Source: Chloranthus sessilifolius (Eukaryota > Streptophyta > Magnoliopsida > Chloranthales > Chloranthaceae). From it: a DNA stretch of 64,000 nucleotides. The position numbers were made by a program, and so were the translations under genes. Every line of letters begins with the position of its first letter. The stretch's first letter is position 1. The notes beneath the pieces were generated by a model. It was given only the letters and a program-made list of their open reading frames with translations, did not search any database and was not told the DNA's origin. Location of the stretch: the NCBI GenBank assembly GCA_021018995.1, contig CM037588.1, positions 86,643,765 through 86,707,764 of the forward strand, in the 5' to 3' direction. Positions 1-11,578 of this stretch are shown piece after piece.

Positions 1-943
1 AATTTTTTTCAACCCTTTGGGAATAGGGGGGGCTCTCTATTTATAGAGAAGAGGTGGGTTAGAGGGTTACTTAAGAGTTAATTAGTTTAGTAATTAGGTA
101 ATCCTCCATCTAAGGTTTTCTAGGTTTTTAGGGTCCTAAGGGTTTGGGGAACTGATTTCAATGGCAGATGATGGGGTGAGACCATAGGTGACTTAAGGGT
201 TGCATATAAGCTCAAAGGGGGTGCAACCAACCTTAAGACACCCACCTCAACCAATGGGATGGTCAAAAGGTCAAACCTGATGAAGGGATTTTAAGCATCT
301 GATGACAGTTACTGTAGCTAAGCTGGGCGTATCTATTACATACGCCCAGTTTATGTACAGTGATTTCCATGAAAACTAGAGGAGACCTGAGAAGCTGGGT
401 GTCCGCGGTGGGCCCTACCTATGCTGGGCGTATGTATTATGTACGCCCGACCAATTTTGGCCCAAAAATACCAGGTGTAAATAATATATACGCCTGATCA
501 AAATGGGGCCAAATATGCTGGGTGTATCTAATACATACGCCTGAGCAAAAGTCATGATTTTATGTAAAATGTCAATCAGCCATAACTTTTAAACAGTAAC
601 TCCAAATTGATCTTTGGCTTGCTGGAAAGCTGGAGAAGTCCTCCTTCTAATGGTATGTGGCTCATCCTTGGCAGTGATTTGTTTAAAATTTTGTAGCTCT
701 CCTCCCATCAAATGCTTAGAAGGGTTTAAGTTGAGTATGGGAAGGGATCCTAGGGTTTAGAGGTGATCTCTAAGGGTTGGGGGAATTTTTCTAAAGGGTT
801 CATGGTGATTCCTAAAGGTTTGGATAGGTTCCTAAGGGTTCAGGGTGATTCCTAAGGGTTCAGGGGTGCCATCGGAAGCACAGGGGTACATCTCTCTCGG
901 AGTACAGACTAATCGGGCCTTGGGACAAATTTGGGTGTCTACA
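1..943 (-). repeat. 3' LTR of the Tat element (partial)
   Basis: Aligns with 21117-22064 almost base for base, including the TATA segment (38-45), the palindromic motifs and the end GTGTCTACA at 943, whose reverse complement TGTAGACAC is the LTR start. About 685 bp of R-U5 lie beyond the left edge of the window. Confidence 0.93.
320..545. repeat. 47-bp-period palindrome array, left LTR
   Basis: Four copies of an imperfect palindrome (GGCGTATA...TATACGCC) are centred a few bases after 327, 428, 475 and 522. The last three are exactly 47 bp apart and the first is 101 bp away. In element orientation the array lies in U3, about 280-500 bp upstream of the TATA box. Confidence 0.9.
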
Positions 944-956
944 GATGCCCCTCTTT
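944..956 (-). other. Polypurine tract of the Tat element
   Basis: Directly next to the 3' LTR end; on the minus strand it reads AAAGAGGGGCATC. It would prime plus-strand DNA synthesis. Confidence 0.88.
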
Positions 957-2999
957 AGTATTTGACCACTAATGATCGGATGCCAAAGATAAAAGACATC
1001 CGCAGAGGTCCAAGGCACGTTGGATGGGTCCACCTGGTTTAACTCGATTCTCAAACATTCATGGTGATGGTGAGTGTACGTAAGCCCTCTCATTTCGGGA
1101 TATCGTCCGTACCTCAATGCTAACAGTCCCCTGGCGCATTGCGACATTACTGGGCATAACTGCGATGATCATAAAAAGTGTAAGCCCGCTAGTGGGGATA
1201 TCGTCCACTTCCTGAGGGAAATTATAGATTTGTGATGTTGAGTATTAATTTGAACCAGACAGCTCCATGAAACGGGGTGATCGATCTATGCTTCGGAATC
1301 GACGCGAAGTACACAAGGCGAAGGCCTACAAATTGTGTCCAATCCTATGGGGTATCGACAGCTCCATTGGATTGGCCACGGGTGGCCTTACCTAGGTAAG
1401 ACTCGGAGTCCTTGGGCGAACCCATGAACCTCAAGGTTGCTTTAGCATGATTTACCCGTGTGGAGAAAATATTGATGTCGCAACACTTCTTGGGAATGCG
1501 TGCCCATTTTCAGAGTGAATTTTTGTGTGTTATTTTCAAATTTTATTTTATTTTGAGGCCTCTAAGCAAAGCTCAAGGACCTCTGGCAATTTTATTCTTG
1601 CACAACTCTTTAAGTGGATCAAATGCCAGTTGATACGCTTTAAGAGTGCGTGCGCTCTGTCGGGGATAGGTACACCTTGGGGATGTGCACGTTCTGGTGG
1701 TGAGGTGCTCCTGATTCACGCGAACTGGGGTGCCTTAACTCGAGAAAAAGCTGAAAAAGATCAGGCTAGGACCAAACATCCATCGAAAGAGATGGTCAAT
1801 TCTAGCCTCCATCCCTAATGAAATTATGTCTTACTAACTATGCACAGACAGACACCCATTAGGGGCGATAAGCAGCAAATAGGCGTGAATGGAAGCCTCA
1901 ACCCTAAGGTACAATTTACGAGGACAAACGACTATCCTGCGGATACCCAGATGCAAGTGTGTACATTCAATAGGGACACCATGCCTATACAGGTTTTAAG
2001 CCTGTGTAAAAGGAAGTAAAAGGGAATGAGCCCTTCGGTCTGTATGTTTGCACATAGTTTGGATGGTTGTAATTTTATTTTTGACGGGTCAGTTTCAACT
2101 GACAATAAACTTTTTGAATGGTCTGAAGTCAGGTGAACTCTTGGTCAACATAGATCCGAAGGTGGACGATCAGAGCCAAAGCTTGAAAGGTGGGGTCAAC
2201 CTACTCAGGATTTTAACTACATAACAAAAGGTTGTTATCCCGAACCTTCTCCTTCTCCCCCTTTTTTTTTTCTTCTTCCTTTTTTTTTTGCACATGTCAG
2301 TTTGAGACTTTGAGCATGCTCACACTATTTTTATTTTCGCATATATCCTTAGGCAGATCAACTTTCCATGTTGATACACCTCAAGGACGTGCGCATTCCG
2401 GTGATAGGTCCTTGGTTTGCTTGCCGGATCAGGTCTCACCTCCAGGGGATGCGTGGTCTTGGTCTTTAAACAAATTAAACCCAACTATCTTGTTTAGGAA
2501 AGTGGGTTCGGAAGCGGGTTCCTAATGACCAGGGGTAAACATGACTAGTATTTTGCCTGCCGGATCAGGCATGAGGTATCCCTGTGTAAAACAGGGTTTG
2601 AGAATTTTTGGGTGAACCCGGTCATTCTGAATTGATTTAACACGACTCTCGAAGTGGGGCAAACAAGCGTTGCAACGCTCTTTTGAGAACTAGTGTTGTG
2701 TTTCAGCATTTTTCCTTTTTCTCTCTTCTCTCTTTCTTTTTATGGTTGTTCTTTCATGTGAATCTCCCTCTTTTTTGTTTAGGTTTTATGCAAGATTTTT
2801 TATGATTTTATGATTTTATGGGAGCATTCAGCGGGCTCTTACAGATCTAGATCCATTATTATAGCACGGTCCCTTTGGGCCAATCGAAGGGAGCTCGAAG
2901 GGCCATTTGGGGATGCGTGCACGATCACCTGATGATATGGGGGCTTCTAAGAGGGGCCAGGCCTAGATCTGGGGCATACAAAGGGCCTGTAGGGTCATC
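957..2999. other. Non-coding 3' region of the Tat element
   Basis: No open frame with family resemblance was seen on either strand. It holds imperfect direct repeats: a segment with GGATATCGTCC near 1095 and again near 1195, and a segment with GGA(T/C)GTGC(A/G)C near 1678 and 2385. Pyrimidine runs occur near 2255-2290 and 2700-2740. Confidence 0.6.
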
Positions 3000-3011
3000 A
3001 AAGCCAAAATT

Positions 3012-3092
3012 TGGCTAGGCGTATATAATATATACGCCTGGCAAATCTGCAACGAAAATGGCCAGGCGTATATATTATATACGCCTGACCAA
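3012..3092. repeat. 47-bp-period palindrome pair upstream of the PMD gene
   Basis: Two near-perfect copies (AGGCGTATA...TATACGCCTG) start their cores at 3019 and 3066, exactly 47 bp apart. They lie about 530 bp upstream of the plant mobile domain start codon and just upstream of a TATA-like sequence. Confidence 0.9.
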
Positions 3093-3125
3093 AATCTAGC
3101 AATTTAAAAACTGCTCGAGCCTGAG

Positions 3126-3133
3126 TACAAAAG
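3126..3133 (+). promoter_or_regulatory. TATA-like sequence of the PMD gene
   Basis: The sequence ACAAAAGGGGCC follows the palindrome pair by about 35 bp and precedes a C/T-rich leader (3140-3200), as at many plant promoters. A leader intron is plausible: GAAG|GTAATC near 3305 and CCTTTTTAG directly before the start codon at 3623. No transcript evidence is available; the call rests on position and base composition. Confidence 0.3.
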
Positions 3134-3622
3134 GGGCCCTCCTTTCAAATTCTATTTTCTTTCCTCCTTCCTTCTCAAGTCCAGGACAGCCCCTTAGGGT
3201 TTTTGTGTTTGATTTTGCTTGAGTTCTACCATCGGGAGTTGCTCGTGCCGATTAAAAGCGTTCACTCTTCGCCGATTTTTAGATCTATTTCCTCCCCTAT
3301 TGAAGGTAATCACCACCCCTCTTTCATCTTTCCTTTAGATTTTGATAGTGTTTTTTTGTTTGAAATGCTTAATGTCTTTGTGGTGAAAGATTAATGCTTT
3401 TGATTTTCTTTCAAGTATATGTGATTCCTTATGCCTATGCTCCCCCTTTTTTTTCATTTTTTATTATATCATCATCATTCATCATTCATTTTTTCTTTTT
3501 TTTCTTTCATGATGGATTTGTGCTTTTCCCCCCTTTTTTCTCTTTTCTTGTTCTTCCTTATTTTGTTTTTTTTTTTTTCTTTAGCAACATTTCCTTATAC
3601 CGATGTGTTCCACCTTTTTAGG

Positions 3623-5984
3623 ATGTCTGGCGACGAAGGGCAAGATCAACAGGAGGGGCCAGAGATGGCCTATGGTCCTCATGGGGAGCAGTTTATCATT
3701 TCTTAGCGCTCTTCTCAACCCTGGTAGGAAATGCACGGTGAAGTCGCCCACATTGGCCTCCTCCATTATCAGCACACCCATATCTCCAACTTCGGGATTG
3801 CTGGCCAGGTAAACCGATGAGTCCTTTTCTTTTCCTTCGATGCTTTGCTATACCATTTCACTCCTGTTCGATAGATTCCTTTTGTTTGTAGCCTTTACCT
3901 CATATCATGTTTCAGGGTGGCTGGTTTGATCTCCAGTGCCTCGTGCTCTATCTTCCCCCAGTGGTGAAGGACCTGCTTGCTTAAGCCGGTTTTGGGGATT
4001 TTATTTCGTGCCCCGCTGTGAGGGTCGACACGGCTTATGTGAAGGCCCTAATAGAGCGCTTCCACCCTGAGACCATGACATTTCATATGGTCGTTGTTGA
4101 GATGACCCTTACACCCGTGGACTAGTCCATGATCACTGGGGTTCGCATTGGAGGGGTGTCAGTGACACCTACCCGCACTCCTGATAGGGAGGAGGTGACT
4201 CGGCTGATAGGGGCCTACCCAACCTCAGGGAATGTTCACGGTTCTGAAGTCAAGTTATCCTGGCTGGTTAGTCTATTTGAGCCTCATGAGTTAATGGATC
4301 TGGGCCAGCCCGATGTGGCCATTTATCCCAAGCCAGAGCGTGCACTAATGCTGGCCCGTATTTCTCTGTTGTTCCTTTTGGGTAAGACTCTTCTTTCAAA
4401 TACCAGCGGAAGGCGGGCCTCATTGTCCCTTCTCAGTCTTATGGTGAACTGGGACAACGTGCATCGGTTTGATTGGGGCGGTGCTAGCTATGCGGTGCTC
4501 ATGTTTAGTCTGGCGCGAGCTGTACTTGGGGAGTCCAGTTCCATTGTGGGCTTTTGGCCCGCACTTGAGGTATTTTATCCCCTGGTCTCAGTTTGTCCAA
4601 CTTTTCCCTTTTATGGAATATTTTTTTTATCTGCTTGCCTTCTCAGGTTTGGGGGTATCTGCATTTCCAACCTGGTCGCCCTTTGCTTCTATCCGAAGTT
4701 CCTACGTTCCCCCTCATGAGCAATTGGCACTCGAACCGCCGTCGGGACGTAGGCATGAAGCACCTGGAGTTAGGGCTGCGCTCCCAGTTTGATCTGTTGA
4801 TCCCTGAGTAGGTATAACAATTTCTCTCTTTACAAATGTGATAGTTCTTTCGTGTTGTGGGTTCAAATGTATATATATCCCTCCTCTCTTTTTTTTTTTT
4901 TGAGCAGGTCATCCTTGATCCCTACGTCGAATCTCCCTTCTGAAACCTGGCTGTAGTGGGTCCTTCTCGCTTTTTGTTAGACTGATGTATCATTTTCTTC
5001 TAGGGGTCCTGGACTAGGGCCTATTACCTAGGAGAGAGGGTGGTTCATCAGTACCGCCCTCTTTTCGCTGTGCCCCAAGCTCCCCCAGCTGATGTGTTGG
5101 CTCTTGAAGGTTCCACCGAAGTGCTTACCGCTCGCTTCCTCCATCATGGGGTCCCCATTGATGATCTTCTTTTTTCAGGGGGATATCAGATGTGGTATGA
5201 GTCTCTGCCCTATCATTCTCTGCTGCCCCGGTTCGTGCCCGGTGCCAACTTTTTGGCTTTTGGCGGTCCGCGGTCTCAGTTAATGTTCTTTCCTCTTTTT
5301 ATTTAGCAACCTTCCTGTGATTGCCTTGATTGCCCTGCTATTTGAATAAAAACCATTTCTCTCTACAGTTTGGGCAGGGTGGTGACTCAGATGAGGGGAT
5401 GAGGCAGCTGCTCCTGATGAGGCTACAGGTGCTGGACCTTCTGACCCTTTCGGTGCTAGTGCTTCTGGCAGTTCACCAGCCGAGATCCAGGGGACCTTTA
5501 AGCACTTGGATGATGCTTTCCTGTCGCGTATGTGTGCCGATGTGGCTGAGAAGGCACGCATATCCGCTGAAGCTATTTAGATCCCACCTCCTGAGTTGAT
5601 CCCCAGGGTAATTTCTCCCTTGTTGCCTTTCTCTCTTTTTTTCTTGAACTATGCGGATGACCTGTGTGACTGACACCTCTTTTTCTTACTGTGCAGAATT
5701 ATGAGTCGGCCGTGAACTAAGCTGAATATTACCGCAACATCATCTGGCTTAGAGAGGCTGAGGTGGTGAGTGAATACTGACCAAACCTGATCATTTTCTT
5801 AATTACCTTTTGCTTGTTTCCCTACTTGATGGCCTCTGGTGTGCTCCTGCAACGTGCTCGTGAAAAGGAGTCGCGCTCTCTGCTCGGCCACATCTCACAG
5901 GCGTGGACTTGGGTGGGAGAGACTCGTACTTTTCAAAGTGCGACCCGACGTCGGAAGAAGTCGAAGGGGGCTGCCCAAGACTAG
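3623..5984 (+). pseudogene. Plant mobile domain (PMD, aminotransferase-like) gene with introns, antisense inside the Tat element
   Basis: Reads as a multi-exon gene opposite in direction to gag-pol. Exon 1 is 3623-3808, ending CAG|GTAAAC; exon 2 is 3916-4569, exon 3 4647-4811 and exon 4 from 4908, each preceded by a pyrimidine tract and AG. Further exons start at 5004 and 5369; one ends at 5607 before GTAATT; a short one is 5698-5766; the last ends KKSKGAAQD-stop at 5984. Exons 1-3 keep one reading frame across the splices. Exon 2 carries the family pattern PAVRVDTAYVKALIERFHPE then MTFHM, and further on WDNVHRFDWGGASYA; exon 3 starts VWGYL. A Ser-rich then helical, basic tail follows. In-frame stops in exons 1-3 and later are mostly TAG or TAA in place of CAG/CAA. 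PMD proteins include Arabidopsis MAIN/MAIL1; their biochemical role is not settled. The domain is known in transposable elements. Confidence 0.82.
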
Positions 5985-6382
5985 TTTATTTCCTGAAATT
6001 TTGAAACATTGAAACAGTTTAGACTTTTATTTATTGAGGGAATATGTAATCTTTTAAACAACAAAATTTTTTTGAATGGTTTTATGATTTTTATGATTTA
6101 TATGAATGCTCTGTTTGGTTATCTCTCCGCTTTTATGGTTTCCTTTTCTTTAGCATGAAGCGGGCCAGAGCCCCTCCAATGATGGGGTTGGGCCGCATAT
6201 GATCCTTCGTATATGACCCACGGATACCGCGTCATCTGAGGATTTCCCATGGGCGCGTGAGCGTGCCTGCCTGTGGGTTGCCCCGAGATAAAAAAAGTAG
6301 GCAAAGCGAAACCCGTCCCTCTCTTGGGGGAAGTAAAAAAAAGGACCAATGCGAGGGGAGCCACACTTTCCTGCATTTTTAA
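5985..6382. other. Intergenic stretch between the two antisense genes
   Basis: AT-rich 3' flank of the PMD gene, followed by unremarkable sequence up to the 47-bp tandem array. No gene or RNA was recognised. Confidence 0.6.
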
Positions 6383-6596
6383 GTGGGCGTATATATTATA
6401 TACGCCTGGCAAAATATTTAAAATTTTGCCTTGGCGTATATAATATATACGCCTGGCAAAATATTTAAAATTTTGCCTTGGCGTATATAATATATACACC
6501 TGGCAGAATATTTAAAATTTTGCCTTGGCATATATAATATATACGCTTGGCAAAATATGTACAATTTTGCCTTGGTGTATATAATATATACGCCAC
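6383..6596. repeat. 47-bp tandem repeat with palindromic core, five units
   Basis: Units begin at about 6384, 6431, 6478, 6525 and 6572, exactly 47 bp apart. Each is TTGGCGTATA...TATACGCC followed by TGGCAAAATATTTAAAATTT; later units carry scattered C/T changes. The array ends about 180 bp upstream of the DUF7745-like start codon and is the purest form of the motif found in the LTRs. Confidence 0.95.
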
Positions 6597-6778
6597 CTAT
6601 AACTGGGCTCAACGGGGTTCTTCATAACCCGAACCTGGCCCTCTTTGCCTCTCTTTTCATCCGGGCTTGGCATTTTTGCCCCTCCTTTTTTTCTTTCTTT
6701 TTCTCTCCTTTTTTTCTTTACAAGCGGATCCGTCGCCCTACATTGACTGATTTTTATAAAGAACATCTTTGTACGTAC

Positions 6779-8270
6779 ATGGACCCGCTTCCTAAAAAAA
6801 ACCCAAATTCTCATACAAGGGTTGGGGCTAGTATACTTCCTTGTTTGGATCCGGGGTCCAGTTTTTTGCAAAAATGGTGCGATAGCTTGGCTGAGGGCGA
6901 GCTCGCTGTTCTGGATCGCCTCGGGTTATCCCGCCTTTCCTCTCTCCTTGCTATTCCTCTGTTGCCCAACCTCCTGCAGGTGGCTTTGGCGTCATGGGAC
7001 CATAGGGCCCATGTTTTCAGATTTGGGTCCAGGGAGCTCACCCCGACCTTGGAGGAGCTAGCCTCTATTACTATCTTGAGGATGCATCGGGGACTTGCCA
7101 AAGTTGTGCTCAAACCAGGGTATGCAAAGGCGGTCCATGCGGTTCTCGGTTTGAAAAAGGGTGGGTATGAGAAGGGCTTCGCCGGGGGGCCCACCAGGTG
7201 CTCGGTGAAATTCCTGAGAGAACTTTTCGGCGACTCGAGTTCCCAAAAGTTGCCTATATAAGATCCTTTCAATGTAAAGGCCTTTGGCCTTTATTTGCTG
7301 TCGAAAGTTCTCTTCTTTATTGGGGGCGAGACATTTTCCCTCGGGTTATGCGATGTCTTGACCGAATTGGAGGGAGGTCGTTCACTGGTACACCTGGTCT
7401 TGGACGAGATGTATCGGGGCCTGGATGCCTCGGCCTCGGGCCAGGTCGGGATTCTTAGCAGGAGTCCACTCCTTATTTAGATTTGGCTAGGAGAGCATTT
7501 GGCTATCATGGGGCCCGTGCCGAGATTTTGCTTGGTAAGAGGGGATGTGGCTCGGGGCTTTCTGACCTGGTGCTCGAGACTGCCCCATGGGAGCATCGAG
7601 GAACTGAGCCTATGGCTATCTGACGCGGAGTTGATCTGGCAACTTCCCTGAATGGATGACACCTTTCCGATTGTCCGTTCTCAGGATTGTGAGGGTATCA
7701 TGCTTTTAGGGTTGACTGGTAGTACCTACTATTTCCCATCTCAGGTGCTCCGTCAATTCGGATATACCCAACACGTGTCGTGCACTGTGAGGCTGCCCTT
7801 GTGCTCTTTGATATTCTCTTGGGGTTCTCTCAGTGACCTAGACCGCATAGCAGCCCTCTGAGAGATCCACCAATCGGCGCACATGTGCAGCTTAGTTCAG
7901 GGGGGCGTTCTCTCTTCTGATTACAAGGTTTGGCTGGCATCTGAGGGCTTACTTACCCCTAACCCGATTTCGGTAGATGTGATAGAGCTGTGACCCTAGC
8001 CATACAAGGGAATGATACTCCGGACTAGGATTGAGTCTCTTTCTGTAGAGAGGCTGGCTTTGACTGAGGCTTTGGAGAAGGAAAGGGCGGGAGATTACGA
8101 GAGAGTTGCTACGAGAGTGACGTTCTTGATTGGGGCTTTTGGTGAGTCTCAGATCTGACGCCTTGCATGGCGTCGAAGAGTCTTCATGGTAGGTGGTTGT
8201 CTGATCGAAATGCCCGTGAGGACTCTCTTCTTACAGAGATTAGTTCTTTGAAGCGTGGTCCCTGCCCCTG
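6779..8270 (+). pseudogene. DUF7745-like gene, antisense inside the Tat element
   Basis: From ATG at 6779 the frame runs to 7261, then continues in the same frame through stops at 7261, 7480, about 7651, 7861, 7993 and 8158, so the gene is broken. The N-terminal part has the pattern HRAHVFRFGSRELTPTLEEL, close to the conserved core of plant DUF7745 proteins. Next come VKAFGLYLLSKVLFF and VLDEMYRGLDA, then YFPSQVLRQFGY, in the expected order. A charged helical stretch (ERLALTEALEKERAGDYERV) follows, and a final piece in another frame ends KRGPCP-stop at 8270. DUF7745 is a plant domain of unknown function that is abundant near retrotransposons. A relationship to PMD proteins is possible, so the name is a family resemblance only. 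Confidence 0.72.
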
Positions 8271-9864
8271 ACCTATTCCTGTACATAGCATAGATCATAT
8301 ACACAGGGGGGGCTGATGCCCCTTAACAGAGATCTCTTTCCTTTTTGTTTGGGTTATTTCTTCTTTTTTGTTTGTGTTCTTTTTTTTTTTATACTTGTAA
8401 AGAAGGCAAAAAATAGAAAGTGTGTCATGTTGTTATCTTTTTGGGACGTGACACTTCACACGTAACGCTGTAAGAAAAGAAATGAAATCTATTATACATA
8501 TATTTTATTATTATATATATATATATATTTTTTGGTGTTCGAATTTTCTTCCATACGTCTCGCACCGTAACGTTTTTTATGGAAAAGGAAAATCTATTAT
8601 CTTTTTTGAAATTTTCTCCTACACAGCGTGGGGCTTTTTATAGAAAAGGAAAATCTATTATCTTTTTTAAAATTTTCTCCTACACAGTGTGAGGCTTTTT
8701 ATGGAAAAGGAAAATCTATTATCTTTTTTAAAAATTTCTCCTTTTCTCCTTCTCCTTTTTGTGATGTCGGTATTTACGAGGCCAACTTGTGGGTCCTTTT
8801 TTGAGCATGGTCAAACCCTGTTTATGAGGCTCCAATTTTTCTTTTTAAACATGGGTAGGTCAGCTTCCCCGAGATTGATTAGTCTTCTGCCTTTACCTTT
8901 GGTCATGTGTCAGACGACGCGGTAGAGACGACATACTTGATCGGGATCCGATCCAATTTTAACATGAGTGGCCCAGCAAAGGGGAGAAGAGGCTCAAGGG
9001 GTCTAGACTAAAATAGGCGGGCCGGAACAGATCCTCCCCTAATCTCTCTTTTCTTGACACTTTTGCTCACAGTGCTCCAGACGGGTTTTCGCTATGCCTG
9101 TCATCCCCGTTTTTACCCGTAGCGCCCTTTCTGGTTTTCACTACATCCATGGGTTTGCTCTCTTACCCTGTGTGCCTTTCGAGTTTTCACACCGTCCGCG
9201 TGAGTTGGCTGTTTTTTAATTCATGTCCATCTTGCTTTGAACTCAAATTAATTTTTTCCTCTTTTTTTTTTTTCAAGAACCAGAAAGCCATGACATGGAC
9301 ATTGATTCCATCATAGATGGTTGGATGGGGTTCTGGTGTCGTCTCACGACTCAGCTCATGTTGACTTAACAGATATTATGACTGCTTTCGAACCTACAAA
9401 GAGGGCTTCCTTCAGGGTGTAGCTTGGCCATGGGTTAGGTTAGGATTTGATGGTATGCTGGGCTAAAAGGGTTTCCTTGATACGACTTCAATTTTCACAA
9501 CATACTTTCCTCCTTGGGGGTTTTTCTATACATATTTTTTTTGTTATTCTTTTTCCTCCATTTCAGGCAATCTCTTTTTGAGTTTTGCTTTTTCGATTTT
9601 TTTAGATTTGATAGTAACTTTATAAGCATGCATCTTTTCTCTCTCTCTCTCTCTCTTTTTTTTTTTTGGTACATGTACACGTATATTTTTTTTTTGGGGG
9701 AGTGGGTTTATTGAAAGAAATGTCCAGGCTCAAATGGGGTAGCAAAGGATATCATTATTTTTAGGGATGTTTTTGGGCTACTGTGCTTGAAATGATGGCC
9801 TCTTTTGGGTGGTTCTTAAGCAGTCACGTATTTATTTGATCAATACTTACCTTATCGCGATAGA
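8271..9864. other. AT-rich non-coding region between the DUF7745-like gene and integrase
   Basis: Contains a 61-bp tandem repeat (listed separately), a TA run near 8512-8528, a CT run near 9640-9668 and long T runs. No coding or RNA gene was recognised. Confidence 0.6.
8571..8745. repeat. 61-bp tandem repeat, about 2.7 units
   Basis: AAAATCTATTATCTTTTTT recurs at about 8589, 8650 and 8711, 61 bp apart, with the flanking CTCCTACACAG(C/T)GTG(G/A)GGC also repeated. Confidence 0.85.
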
Positions 9865-10960
9865 CTAAGAGTAGAACCGTCAGATGTATCCAGCGTTGAT
9901 GGGCTCAGGAAGATGATCTCCATCCATGGTGGCGAGGCGGATGGCGCATCCTGACAGCACTTCTCGAATGATGTATGGTCCTTCTCAGTTCAGCTTAAAC
10001 TTTCCTCTTGGATCGACATGGAGGGATGGGAAGATCTTCAGCACAGTGTCTCCTACCTTTATATCTCGACCGTGGACACGTTTATTGTAAGTGCATGCGA
10101 TTCTCTTCTGATAGACTTGGGTGTGACACAAAGCTAGGAGTCTCTTCTCGTCAATCAAATCTAATTGCTCAAAATAGGATCTTTCTTTCTCAGCTTCGGG
10201 CAGATGGGATTCCAGAAGGATGCAGAGTGACGGTACTTCGACCTCAACGGGTAGCACAACCTTGGTTCCATACACAAGGGAGAATGGTGTTGCCCCTATA
10301 GTAGTACGGATAGACGTTCTATAGGCCCAAAGTGTGAAGGGTAACTGCTCACTCCAATCTCTGTAAGTGACTACCATCTTCTCCAAAATGCGGATAAGAG
10401 TTTTGTTGGTCGCTTCTACAGCTCCGTTCGTCTGAGGCCTGTATGGGGATGAGCAATGATGCTTGATTTGGAACTGCTCACACAAGGCCTGGATGCACCT
10501 ATTAGCGAAATTAGTGTCATTATCAGTGATGATATCCTTGGGCATGCCAAATCTGCAAATGATGTTGTTCTTGATGAACTTCTCGACATGACTGGCCTTA
10601 ATGCTCGTATAGGAGGCTGCCTCTACCCACTTCGTGAAGTACTCCACTGTGACGAGGATGAACTGATGTCCGTTGGAAGCCTTAGGATTGATCTTGCCGA
10701 TGACATCGAGACCCCAGGTGGCGAACGACCAAGGAGTGGTCATGCTATGTAAATTAATGATCAGAGCATGTATTAGACTGGAGTGTTCTTGGCACTTGTA
10801 GCACTTCTGAACGTGTTTACAGCAATCAGTCTCTAAAGTGGTCCAAAAGTATCCTTGCCTTAGGATTTTCTTAGCGAGCATGTGTCCACTGACGTGTGCC
10901 CCGCAAACTCCTTCATGATCTCGACCGCTTCTCTCTCGATTAGGCATCGGAGCAGAACAT
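9865..10960 (-). pseudogene. Integrase of the Tat element
   Basis: Joins element DNA into the chromosome. The zinc-binding part reads H-x3-H (HVSGH) then CYKC. The catalytic triad is present as WGLD, ITDN and VEATN, with 35 residues between the second D and the E, as usual for D,D35E integrases. GKFKLN is followed by a stop (TGA where TGG is expected), and the C-terminal part continues in frame (PEPINAGYI) to about 9865. No chromodomain is seen, as expected for Tat. An upstream stop separates it from the RNase H region. Confidence 0.9.
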
Positions 10961-11189
10961 TGTCGTGAGACTGTCTGTACAGGAGATCACCGCAGATGAC
11001 GTAATTCGTTGCCAATCGCTGGATGGTGGGTCTGTCTACCTTCGATGTTCCTTCCGGGACAGTTTGGGTCTCGAGGAAATTCTTGATGTCTGAGAACCAA
11101 GGTGGCTCACATCTAACTTGGTAGATCCCTGACAGAATGCCGGTTCGTCCCTCTGCTCTATCATGATCGGTTTCATCTCAACTCCGTAC

Positions 11190-11578
11190 GGAATCTTAAC
11201 CATAGAGGCCAGGGTAGCCAGGGCATCGACAAACCAATTTCTTGCTCGCGGCACATAGGAGAAGGTGACCTCCTAAAAGCAGGTTATCAGATCCTCAAGA
11301 TGTTCATGGTACGGGATCAGCTTCTCATCCTTGGTCTTCCAATCTCCGTTGGTCTGGCATATGATTAACTGTGAATCCCCAAATACCCTGAGGTGAGTTA
11401 TATTCAGATCAAGAGCCGCCTATAAACCAACTATACAGGCTTCATATTCGGCCATATTATTGGTGCATGGGAAGTTCAACTTGATTGAGATGGGTACATG
11501 CGATCCTCTTGGCGAGATAAGAATGGCACCAACTCCTTGGCCTTCAACATGCGATACCCCATCAAAGTACATTACCCA
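11190..11578 (-). pseudogene. Second, archaeal-type RNase H (aRH) of the Tat element
   Basis: Reads WVMYFDGVS, then NMAEYEACI, GDSQLI and NWFVDALATLAS, so the four acidic catalytic positions (D, E, D, D) are all present. A second RNase H between the RT-linked RNase H and integrase marks the Tat lineage. At least two in-frame stops follow the AEYEA motif. Confidence 0.88.

Noticed and set aside
1150..3000. Short plus-strand open frames near 1525 and 2232
   Set aside because: No family resemblance, poor start context and repeat-derived composition.
4643..4912. Minus-strand frames across the PMD exons and introns
   Set aside because: They overlap a well-supported plus-strand exon structure and show no domain pattern.
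3623..8270. Host plant mobile domain and DUF7745 genes
   Set aside because: Both lie between the integrase and 3' LTR of one element and share its 47-bp arrays, so they are treated as element cargo, although a host origin of the cargo is possible.
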